Program-made: the position numbers and the translations under genes
Notes under the pieces: generated by a model
Seen by the model: the letters and a program-made list of their open reading frames with translations, nothing else
Database searches by the model: none
What the model was told of the DNA's origin: nothing
Assembly: GCA_028276215.1 (NCBI GenBank)
Contig: JAPYWT010000197.1
Coordinates: forward strand, 1 to 5,321
Length of the DNA stretch: 5,321 nt
Reading direction: 5' to 3'
Origin: Thermoflexus sp.
Lineage (GTDB): Bacteria; Chloroflexota; Anaerolineae; B4-G1; DUEL01
Shown here: positions 1 through 4,870 of the stretch, in pieces
Layout of the letters: every line of letters begins with the position of its first letter
Numbering within the stretch: the first letter of the stretch is position 1

Positions 1-8
1 CCCTTCTG

Positions 9-1139
9 TTATGCCCGCCGTCGCAGGGCCAGGTAGATACCCAGGACGATGGCGAACCCTTCCAGCCCGAACAGGAGTCCCAGCAGGCGGTCTGACCCGC
101 CCCCGGTCCGGGCAGCGACGGCCGGCAACGGAGTCCAGGTCGGGAACGGGGTCCGGGTGGCGGCCCGGTAGAGGGTCGGCGTCGGCGGGGGCGGGGAGGC
201 GACCGCGCCGGGGGTCGGGGAGGGGGAGGCCGGGGCGGACTCCGTCGGCAGCGGCGTCGGCGACGGGGATGGGGACGGCATGGGGGACGGGGCGACGGTG
301 GGCTCCGGCGTCGGCGTGTCGGTGGGGGCGGGCGGGGCAGGGGTCGTGCCCGGCAGGACCAGGATGATGCTGTCGGCGGAGCCCGCGGTCCGCCCGGCCC
401 CGTCCCGGAACTGCACGTACACCCAGTGCTCCCCCGGCTCGGCGGGAAGGGTCCACGGCAGCAGAGGCTCCCACGACTGCCAGGACGCCCCGCTGAAATC
501 CGGCGTGTTGCTCAGGCGGACCTCCACCGCGCGGCCCATATACGCGCTCCCTTCCCCCTGGGGGTACGCATCCTCATTGGTCAGCCGGATGGCCACCTGG
601 GGGGACTCCGCCGTAGGGGCGCCGTCGTTGATGAAGACGGGGAGGACGTTGGGCCGCGCCCCGAAATCCAGGACGTAGTAGACCTGCCCTTCGCTGTCGG
701 TCGCGACGCCGATGCCGATTTCCCGGTAGCGGCTGCTGAGGATGTTCTCCCGATGGGGCGGGTCGCCCAGAAACCAGTCCAGCGCGTCCTGGACGCTCCC
801 GTACCCGGTCCAGAAATTCTCCCCGACGACCGCGCCGTTCCCCCACGCGGCGTAGCCTGCCTCCGCGATGCGCTGCCGGGGAGTGGAGCCGTCGGAGCCG
901 GTGTGGGAGGCCAGGCGGTGAGCCGCCAGGTCGCTGGCGTGCCGCTGGGCCGCGGCGGCCAGCAGGTCGGACCAGCCGTAGGGAGGGAGGCCGTTATCCA
1001 GCCGGGCCTGGTTGACCCGCGTGTAGAACTCCAGGGCCGGATTCTCCTCCTGGGCGCCCGCGCGCCCGACGACCAGACCCAGCCCACAGAGCACCATCAG
1101 TATCCAGGCAACTCGCTTCAGAGCAGACATCGGCAGCAT
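9..1139 (-). CDS. CAP/SCP-domain (PR-1-like) surface protein with Pro/Thr/Ser linker and C-terminal membrane anchor
   Basis: An exported protein of 376 residues. Residues 1-30 form a signal peptide (basic ALKR, hydrophobic WILMVLCGLGLVV, then AGAQ). Residues about 33-160 are a CAP domain: VNQAR opens it, SHTGSDGSTP carries His79, GENFW carries Glu107, and PPHRENIL carries His129, matching the conserved His/Glu cleft of the family, followed by the REIGIGVA strand. Residues about 180-260 look like a beta-sandwich (AVEVRLSN, YVQFRDGAGRTAGS). Residues about 264-345 are a low-complexity Pro/Thr/Ser linker, and residues about 352-372 are a hydrophobic helix ending in RRRA, so the protein is probably tethered outside the cell by its C terminus. 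The biochemical role of bacterial CAP proteins is largely unsettled. I chose the ATG at 1139 because the frame further upstream is translated 7-bp repeat and this ATG lies next to a good promoter; a second ATG at 1130 is possible. Confidence 0.9.
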   Translation of the reverse strand: MLPMSALKRVAWILMVLCGLGLVVGRAGAQEENPALEFYTRVNQARLDNGLPPYGWSDLLAAAAQRHASDLAAHRLASHTGSDGSTPRQRIAEAGYAAWGNGAVVGENFWTGYGSVQDALDWFLGDPPHRENILSSRYREIGIGVATDSEGQVYYVLDFGARPNVLPVFINDGAPTAESPQVAIRLTNEDAYPQGEGSAYMGRAVEVRLSNTPDFSGASWQSWEPLLPWTLPAEPGEHWVYVQFRDGAGRTAGSADSIILVLPGTTPAPPAPTDTPTPEPTVAPSPMPSPSPSPTPLPTESAPASPSPTPGAVASPPPPTPTLYRAATRTPFPTWTPLPAVAARTGGGSDRLLGLLFGLEGFAIVLGIYLALRRRA

Positions 1140-1145
1140 AGAGAT

Positions 1146-1174
1146 ATTGTAGCACAGGCCTGCCGTTCCCACAA
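1146..1174 (-). promoter_or_regulatory. Promoter for the CAP-domain gene, likely leaderless mRNA
   Basis: Read on the minus strand, TTGTGG (1169-1174) and TACAAT (1146-1151) are separated by exactly 17 bp, a sigma70-type layout. Only six bases separate the -10 box from the ATG at 1139, so transcription would begin at or next to the start codon and the message would have no Shine-Dalgarno site; none is visible. The first bases of the -10 box coincide with the end of a repeat arm at 1149-1159. This is prediction by eye. Confidence 0.5.
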
Positions 1175-1263
1175 TCGGACCACCGACCACAGACCACGGA
1201 CCACGGACCACAGACCACGGACCACAGACCACGGACCACGGACAGGCTGATAGCCTGCGCTAC
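1149..1263. repeat. Possible compound repeat: heptad array bracketed by inverted GTAGCRCAGGC arms
   Basis: The left arm GTAGCACAGGC (1149-1159) and right arm GCCTGCGCTAC (1253-1263) are inverted copies of each other with one mismatch in 11. The right arm, and the left arm with one change, match the outer arms of the palindrome at 3317-3363. Between them lies the GACCACR array. A second small palindrome, AGGCT-GAT-AGCCT, sits at 1244-1256. No target-site duplication is evident, so a mobile origin is only a possibility. Confidence 0.45.
1178..1243 (+). repeat. Heptanucleotide tandem array, unit GACCAC plus one variable base
   Basis: Nine copies of GACCAC occur at a strict 7-bp period (1178, 1185, 1192, 1199, 1206, 1213, 1220, 1227 and 1234), followed by a partial GAC. 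The seventh base is C once and otherwise A or G (C, A, G, G, A, G, A, G, G). Translated on the minus strand it gives GPWSVVRGPWSVV-type peptides, which explains spurious upstream extension of the CAP reading frame. Short heptamer arrays of this style are known between genes in cyanobacteria (STRR sequences); a role here is unknown. Confidence 0.9.
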
Positions 1264-1269
1264 TCTTGG

Positions 1270-1318
1270 TCGTCTGTCGTCTGTCGTCTGTCGTCTGTCG
1301 TCCGTCGTCCGTCGTCTC
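1270..1318 (-). repeat. Second heptanucleotide tandem array, unit TCGTCTG/TCGTCCG
   Basis: Seven head-to-tail 7-bp units run without interruption: four TCGTCTG, two TCGTCCG and a final TCGTCTC. On the minus strand the unit reads GACGAC plus A or G, the same pattern as the GACCAC array but on the opposite strand with C changed to G at the fourth base. The two arrays therefore face each other around the 1244-1269 spacer. The array ends three bases before the -35 box of the downstream promoter. Confidence 0.88.
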
Positions 1319-1321
1319 CAT

Positions 1322-1350
1322 TTGACAAATTCTCCCTTTAGTGGCATAGT
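1322..1350 (+). promoter_or_regulatory. Promoter for the GNAT-ACP-NYN operon
   Basis: A perfect TTGACA (1322-1327) is followed after 17 bp by CATAGT (1345-1350), four of six bases matching the TATAAT consensus. Transcription would start near 1357, giving a leader of roughly 11 nt that holds just the ribosome-binding site. It is divergent from the CAP-gene promoter, with both heptad arrays between them. Confidence 0.6.
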
Positions 1351-1356
1351 AGCACT

Positions 1357-1362
1357 GGAGGT
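1357..1362 (+). promoter_or_regulatory. Ribosome-binding site GGAGGT for the GNAT-fold gene
   Basis: GGAGGT lies five bases before the ATG at 1368. It fixes that start codon and agrees with the conserved N-terminal sequence of the protein. Confidence 0.75.
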
Positions 1363-1367
1363 GGAAT

Positions 1368-2498
1368 ATGGTCACCGTTGAGCCAGTCCAGAGCCGTCGC
1401 GACCTGGAGGCCTTCGTCCGCTTCCCCTGGCGGGTCTACCGGGGAGACCGCAACTGGGTGCCGCCCCTGATCTCCGACCAGATGAAGAGTCTGGACCCCG
1501 AGCGCGGTTCCTTTTTCCGCCATGCCGATGTCCTGCGCCTGCTGGCCCGGGAGGGGCGGGAGGTGGTGGGGACCATTGTGGCCTTCGTGGACCACCGCGC
1601 CAACGAGTACCGGGGCGAAGCGGTGGGGGGCTTCGGCTTCTTTGAGGTGGTGGAGGACTACTCTGTGGCCGCCGCACTGCTGGATGCCGCGCGGGATTGG
1701 CTCCGGGAGCGGGGCGCCACGGTGATGCGCGGCCCGATGAACTTCACCCAGTCCGACCATGGGGGCGTCCTCATCGCTGGCGCCGACTGCCCCCCGGTGA
1801 TGCTCCAATCCCATACCCCGCCGTACTACGCCCGCTTCCTGGAGCAGTACGGCCTGGAGAAACACGCCGACTTCTACGCCTACCGGATTTTCCGCCACCA
1901 AATCGGCGAAAACCTGGAGAACGTCCCCCCAGAGATTCTCCACGTGGCCGAGGCCGCCCGGCGGGTCAGCAAGGTCACCCTGCGCTCCATCCGTCTGAAC
2001 GACTGGGACCGGGAGGTGCGGGTGGTCTGGTATCTGTTCAACGAAACCCTGAAGCACTTTCCGGATTACGTCCCGATGTCGGAAGAGGACTTCATCGCGA
2101 TGGCCAACCCCTTGCGCTCGCTGATAGACCCGAAGATGGCGATTATCGCCGAAATTGGGGGAGAACCGGTGGGGTTCGGGGTGGCCATTCCGGACATCAA
2201 CCGGGTCCTTATCCACCTGAACGGACGCCTGTTCCCGTTCAACTGGCTGCGGGTGCGCCGGTTGATCCGTCAGATTGATGTGGCTTCATTCAAGTTAATG
2301 GGAGTTCTGGACCAATATCGGATGCGGGGCATAGACGCGCTGCTCTACCTGGAGGTGATTCGGGGCTTTATGGAGCGGGGTTACGCCTGGCTGGACGGCT
2401 CCGTCACGGGCGAGTACAACCTGATGATGAACCTGGTCGCGCAGCGGTGGGGGGCGGAACGGTATAAGCACTTCCGGGTGTATCAACAATCCCTGTAA
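1368..2498 (+). CDS. GNAT-fold acyltransferase-like protein (two-lobed, 376 residues)
   Basis: A soluble protein, probably of the acyl-CoA N-acyltransferase superfamily. The N-terminal stretch FPWRVYRGDRNWVPPL (residues 19-34) is the hallmark of a widespread family usually named 'N-acetyltransferase' or 'hypothetical'. The N lobe has EGREVVGTIVAF (62-73), GFGFFEVV (88-95) and ARDWLRERGA (108-117), the strand-helix order of GNAT proteins, then RGPMNFTQSDHGG (121-133). The C lobe repeats the scheme: GGEPVGFGVAIPD (264-276), a degenerate CoA-loop-like QYRMRGIDA (316-324), and an end GEYNLMMNL...KHFRVYQ (348-373) recalling FemAB/GNAT tails. No signal peptide or membrane helix is seen. It heads an operon with an acyl carrier protein 30 nt downstream, which hints that the donor may be acyl-ACP. 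Bacterial ceramide synthase has been described as a GNAT-family member, but membership of that group is inference. Substrate unknown. Confidence 0.85.
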   Translation: MVTVEPVQSRRDLEAFVRFPWRVYRGDRNWVPPLISDQMKSLDPERGSFFRHADVLRLLAREGREVVGTIVAFVDHRANEYRGEAVGGFGFFEVVEDYSVAAALLDAARDWLRERGATVMRGPMNFTQSDHGGVLIAGADCPPVMLQSHTPPYYARFLEQYGLEKHADFYAYRIFRHQIGENLENVPPEILHVAEAARRVSKVTLRSIRLNDWDREVRVVWYLFNETLKHFPDYVPMSEEDFIAMANPLRSLIDPKMAIIAEIGGEPVGFGVAIPDINRVLIHLNGRLFPFNWLRVRRLIRQIDVASFKLMGVLDQYRMRGIDALLYLEVIRGFMERGYAWLDGSVTGEYNLMMNLVAQRWGAERYKHFRVYQQSL

Positions 2499-2517
2499 AG
2501 CGCACTCATCTCACATC

Positions 2518-2524
2518 AGGAGGT
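2518..2524 (+). promoter_or_regulatory. Strong ribosome-binding site AGGAGGT for the acyl carrier protein
   Basis: AGGAGGT is a full-length Shine-Dalgarno match four bases before the ATG at 2529. It is the strongest such site in the window, consistent with a carrier protein needed in high amount. Confidence 0.75.
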
Positions 2525-2528
2525 CCCG

Positions 2529-2777
2529 ATGCCCAGGATTACCTTTGAGGAATTCCGCCGCATCGTGGCGGAAGAACTGGACGTGGATGAGTCCAAAGTG
2601 TCGCCGGAGGCGTCCTTCGTGGAGGACCTGATGGCGGACTCCATCCAGTTGGTGGAGATGATGCTCAGTCTGGAGGAGAGGGGAATCCTGATCCCGATAG
2701 AGACGGCCTGGCAGGTCCGCACCGTCGGAGATGCCTACCGCCTTTACGCCGAAGCCCTGGAAGCCAGACGCTCTTAA
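2529..2777 (+). CDS. Acyl carrier protein (free-standing, 82 residues)
   Basis: A small acidic carrier protein of normal ACP length. It tethers acyl groups on a 4'-phosphopantetheine arm attached to Ser38, which lies in the helix II motif ADSIQLVEM (residues 36-44), a variant of the usual DSL/DSI motif. The first helix (FEEFRRIVAEELDVDESKV) and the C-terminal IETAWQVRTVGDAYRLY (res 57-73; compare the common 'IRTVGD' motif) complete the four-helix fold. It lies 30 nt after the GNAT-fold gene and 29 nt before the NYN gene, on the same strand and apparently the same transcript. None of the usual fatty-acid neighbours (fabD, fabG, fabF) is present, so this looks like a specialised rather than housekeeping ACP. 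It could instead be a peptidyl-carrier-like protein; the sequence alone does not exclude that. Confidence 0.9.
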   Translation: MPRITFEEFRRIVAEELDVDESKVSPEASFVEDLMADSIQLVEMMLSLEERGILIPIETAWQVRTVGDAYRLYAEALEARRS

Positions 2778-2780
2778 ACC

Positions 2781-2802
2781 ATCTTGCATCTTGCAATCTT
2801 GC
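2781..2802 (+). repeat. Three near-tandem copies of ATCTTGC
   Basis: ATCTTGC occurs at 2781-2787 and 2788-2794 back to back, then at 2796-2802 after one extra A. The repeat fills most of the 29-nt gap between the ACP and NYN genes and occupies the place where a ribosome-binding site would be. It is the third heptamer-based repeat in the window. Confidence 0.75.
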
Positions 2803-2806
2803 TCTC

Positions 2807-3289
2807 ATGCCCCTTTTGATTGATGGCCACAACCTGATCGGCAAAATTCCGGGGCTCAGCCTGGCGGATCCGGATGACGAAGTGGAACTGGTGCGCCGAT
2901 TGCAGCGGTACTGCCGACATCACCGGCGTCGGGCGGTCGTCGTCTTTGATGCGGGCGTGCTGGGTGGGCGCTCGGAGGCCCTGAGTACGCCCGAGGTGGA
3001 AGTGGTCTTCGCTCCGGCAGGCCGCCGCGCCGACGACGTCATCCGGGAGCGCCTGCGGAAGATTCGCGACCCCGCAGGCTGGCTGGTCATCTCCTCGGAC
3101 CGCGAAATCCAGCGCGTGGCCCGGCAGGCTGGTGCGCGGGTCGTCTCCGCGGAGGAGTTCGTCGCCGAAATGCAGGCGCCACCTTCTGCTCCGCATGAAA
3201 AACGGGCTCCGCGTATGTCCGAAGACGAGATTCAGGAATGGCTGGACCTTTTTCAAAAACCACGAAGGGATACAAAGGGTTCTCTCTGA
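2807..3289 (+). CDS. YacP-like NYN/PIN-domain ribonuclease
   Basis: A 160-residue protein of the NYN (PIN-like) nuclease group related to YacP/Rae1, metal-dependent endoribonucleases; the Bacillus subtilis member cleaves mRNA on ribosomes. The opening MPLLIDGHNLIG has the family Asp6 and Asn9; VVVFDAG brings Asp48, RRADDVIR brings Asp76/Asp77, and VISSDREI brings Asp98, a plausible acidic metal-binding set. The C-terminal EIQEWLDLF (141-149) is also typical. The start at 2807 matches the family N terminus, although no Shine-Dalgarno site is visible and ATCTTGC repeats lie upstream; translation may depend on coupling to the ACP gene. The last few residues (about 152-160, RRDTKGSL) are encoded by an inverted repeat at 3260-3299 and probably are not ancestral. 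It is the last gene of the GNAT-ACP operon; a functional link is uncertain. Confidence 0.85.
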   Translation: MPLLIDGHNLIGKIPGLSLADPDDEVELVRRLQRYCRHHRRRAVVVFDAGVLGGRSEALSTPEVEVVFAPAGRRADDVIRERLRKIRDPAGWLVISSDREIQRVARQAGARVVSAEEFVAEMQAPPSAPHEKRAPRMSEDEIQEWLDLFQKPRRDTKGSL

Positions 3290-3299
3290 TCCTTCGTGG
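3260..3299. repeat. Inverted repeat CCACGAAGG...CCTTCGTGG overlapping the NYN stop codon
   Basis: Nine-base perfect arms at 3260-3268 and 3291-3299 surround a 22-base loop that contains AAAGGG and the TGA stop (3287-3289) of the NYN gene. The form resembles dispersed intergenic repeats rather than a terminator: the loop is long and there is no T-tract after it. Confidence 0.6.
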
Positions 3300-3316
3300 C
3301 AGCAGGCATGCCCCCT

Positions 3317-3363
3317 GTAGCGCAGGCCGCCAGGCCTGCATGCAGGCTTCCAGCCTGCGCTAC
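3317..3363. repeat. 47-bp palindromic repeat element with GTAGCGCAGGC ends
   Basis: Perfect 11-bp outer arms (3317-3327 and 3353-3363) enclose a perfect 14-bp central palindrome GCCTGCATGCAGGC (3334-3347), separated from the arms by short non-matching spacers. It is a REP-like extragenic element. The terminal 12 bases AGCCTGCGCTAC recur exactly at 1252-1263, and the other arm recurs with one mismatch at 1149-1159, so it is dispersed within this window. It could fold into a hairpin in RNA at the end of the operon. Confidence 0.8.
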
Positions 3364-3410
3364 GTTGTCCATAAACCGACCGGGTAGGTGGTGACAAAAA
3401 GGTTCTTTAT

Positions 3411-3473
3411 CGCAGAGACCGTAGGGTACGCAGAGAAAAAGAGAAAACCCTTGCGCCCTTTGCGTTCTCTGCG
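3411..3473. repeat. CGCAGAGA repeat cluster (two direct copies and one inverted)
   Basis: CGCAGAGA occurs at 3411-3418 and 3429-3436, and its reverse complement TCTCTGCG at 3466-3473. Between them is a purine-rich stretch (GAGAAAAAGAGAAAA) followed by CCCTTTGCG. The pattern is of a dispersed, partly palindromic intergenic repeat. The stretch 3364-3520 shows no gene and no promoter I trust for the next CDS. Confidence 0.6.
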
Positions 3474-3510
3474 GTTCGTTTTAGCAGTGGATTCACCCAT
3501 TACAGCGAAA

Positions 3511-3517
3511 AGGGGGT
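3511..3517 (+). promoter_or_regulatory. Ribosome-binding site AGGGGGT for the jelly-roll protein gene
   Basis: AGGGGGT ends three bases before the ATG at 3521. Together with an in-frame TAG at 3482-3484 it fixes the start and rules out a longer, signal-peptide-bearing N terminus. Confidence 0.5.
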
Positions 3518-3520
3518 ATT

Positions 3521-4819
3521 ATGGCTTCAAATCTCCTGCACAACGGCGACTTTGAGCGCGGATGGGAGGGCAACCACCACCGGTGCGTCGTCTACCCGGT
3601 AGGGGGCACGCCCTACGAGCGGGAGGCGGGGGAAATCGCCTGCCCCGAAGGCTGGATGGCCTGGTACCGGCACGGCCTGCCCGTGGAGCACGACCCGCAG
3701 AACGGGGTGGGCTGGTCGGCACCGGAGGTCCGGCCCTGCGGCCTGACCCCGGACCCCCGCCGGGTTCACGCTGGAAACTGGGGCTGTCTGGTCTTCACCT
3801 TCTCCCGCATCCACGACGCGGGGCTCTTCCAGCAGGTGACGGTGCCCGCCGGCACCCGTCTGCGCCTCTCCGCATGGGCCCACGCCTGGAGCAACGCCTG
3901 GGGCTCTCCCCACGAGAGCGACCCCCGCTGGAGCGAGGGGAGCCACGTGGGATACAACGCGTTCTTTGCGGAGGAAGGGACGGCGGGCCTGGACGACGCC
4001 GACCGGAACTTTACCTTCTGGCTGGGGATTGACCCCACGGGCGGCACCAACCCCTACGCGCCCACGGTGGTCTGGGGAAAGGGGGCCCACATCTACAACG
4101 CCTACCACCAGGTCCCCCCTGTGGAGGTGACCGCGCAGGCCGATAAAGTGACCGTCTTCCTGCGCTCCCGCACCCTCTGGCCCTTCAAGCACAACGACGC
4201 CTACTGGGACGATGTGGTGCTGGAGGCGGTCAGCCCGATGCCCCAGGTGCAGTTGACAGCCGAACCGGCCTCCCCGGAGGTCGGGCAGACCGTCCGGGTG
4301 ACGGCCCAGTCCGACCAGACGCTGACGGGGCCGTCGCTGCGGGTTGTCGGCCCCGATGGGGCACTCCTGACCGTCACGCCTGGCGGGGCGAACGTGAGTC
4401 CTCCCTACCTCTGGGACTTCATCCCCCAGAAAGCCGGAGCGCATGGGGTATCTCTGCTGGTAGAGGGCGTCGCCACCCCGCTGGCCCAGATGACCCTCAC
4501 CGTCCGCTCCAAAGTGTGGGGATTGCCCCGGGAGCAGTACGACCGGACCTACGTCCTGCTCCCGCCCGACGCGGGTCCGGAGTGGGTGCGGGCCATTCTG
4601 GAGAGTGGGGCGTGGGAGCGGCGCCGCTGGACCATCGGCGGCAGCGCCGACGACGCGGGCATCGGGGCCCTGCTGAGCAAAACCGTCATCGCCATCAATC
4701 CGCAGAAGTGGCCGGGCGACCTGGAGACCTTCTTCCGGCAGTACTACCCCGGCACCCGCTACGTCCCACTGGTCGCTGCGACGCCGGAGGAACTGCGGCG
4801 GAAACTGGAGCAAATGTAG
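3521..4819 (+). CDS. Three-module protein: carbohydrate-binding-like jelly-roll, Ig-like domain, conserved C-terminal module
   Basis: A 432-residue protein of unknown function. Residues 1-237 look like a galactose-binding/CBM-type beta jelly-roll: it opens with NLLHNGDFERGW, has GLFQQVTVPAGTRLRLSAWA (101-120) in the middle, and closes with YWDDVVLEAV (228-237), the usual last strand. Residues about 241-329 form an Ig-like beta domain (VQLTAEPASPEVGQTVRVTA to MTLTVRS). Residues about 338-432 are a separate module with EQYDRTYVLLPPDAG, WTIGGSADDAGIGALLSK (370-387) and AINPQKWPGDLETFFRQYYPG (391-411, key residues N393, P394, W397, Y408), ending in a TPEELRRKLEQM helix. I recall similar modules in multidomain Chloroflexota surface or hydrolase proteins, but assign no activity. 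There is no signal peptide and no catalytic domain. It is separated from the upstream operon by 231 bp of repeats and is convergent with the NTPase gene. Confidence 0.85.
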   Translation: MASNLLHNGDFERGWEGNHHRCVVYPVGGTPYEREAGEIACPEGWMAWYRHGLPVEHDPQNGVGWSAPEVRPCGLTPDPRRVHAGNWGCLVFTFSRIHDAGLFQQVTVPAGTRLRLSAWAHAWSNAWGSPHESDPRWSEGSHVGYNAFFAEEGTAGLDDADRNFTFWLGIDPTGGTNPYAPTVVWGKGAHIYNAYHQVPPVEVTAQADKVTVFLRSRTLWPFKHNDAYWDDVVLEAVSPMPQVQLTAEPASPEVGQTVRVTAQSDQTLTGPSLRVVGPDGALLTVTPGGANVSPPYLWDFIPQKAGAHGVSLLVEGVATPLAQMTLTVRSKVWGLPREQYDRTYVLLPPDAGPEWVRAILESGAWERRRWTIGGSADDAGIGALLSKTVIAINPQKWPGDLETFFRQYYPGTRYVPLVAATPEELRRKLEQM

Positions 4820-4828
4820 AGTTGGAGG

Positions 4829-4861
4829 GCGCTGGGCGGCGGCTTCGCCGCCGCCCAGCGC
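4829..4861. terminator. Perfect 15-bp hairpin shared by two convergent genes, no U-tract
   Basis: GCGCTGGGCGGCGGC (4829-4843) and its exact reverse complement (4847-4861) flank the loop TTC. It begins nine bases after the stop of the plus-strand gene ending at 4819 and ends nine bases before the stop of the minus-strand gene at 4871, so it can serve both. Neither side has a run of T after the stem, so termination would rest on the very GC-rich stem or on other factors. It could also act as an RNA 3'-end stabiliser. Confidence 0.7.
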
Positions 4862-4870
4862 ATCCCGGAA

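Noticed and set aside
1140..1232. Extending the CAP-protein start to the ATG at 1232
   Set aside because: The added 31 residues are translated heptad repeat (GPWSVV pattern) that would mask the signal peptide, and the promoter lies inside that stretch.
426..1250. Plus-strand 274-codon open frame opposite the CAP gene
   Set aside because: It is a GC-rich shadow of the minus-strand gene; it lacks any family motif, and its end runs into the heptad array (HRTTDHRPRTTDHR).
1178..1318. CRISPR array
   Set aside because: The units are 7 bp, contiguous and without spacers, and no cas gene is present.
1338..2216. Minus-strand 292-codon open frame opposite the GNAT-fold gene
   Set aside because: It is a shadow frame rich in His, Pro and Gly without motifs; the plus frame has promoter, ribosome-binding site and family signature.
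3260..3299. Intrinsic terminator for the operon
   Set aside because: The loop of 22 bases is long and no T-tract follows, so it is listed as a repeat instead.
3087..3341. Minus-strand 84-codon frame crossing the repeat cluster
   Set aside because: It translates repeat sequence and the antisense of the NYN gene, with no motif or ribosome-binding site.
3527..4813. Minus-strand 428-codon open frame antisense to the jelly-roll protein
   Set aside because: It is nearly as long as the sense gene, but has no recognisable domain, whereas the sense frame has clear modules and a ribosome-binding site.
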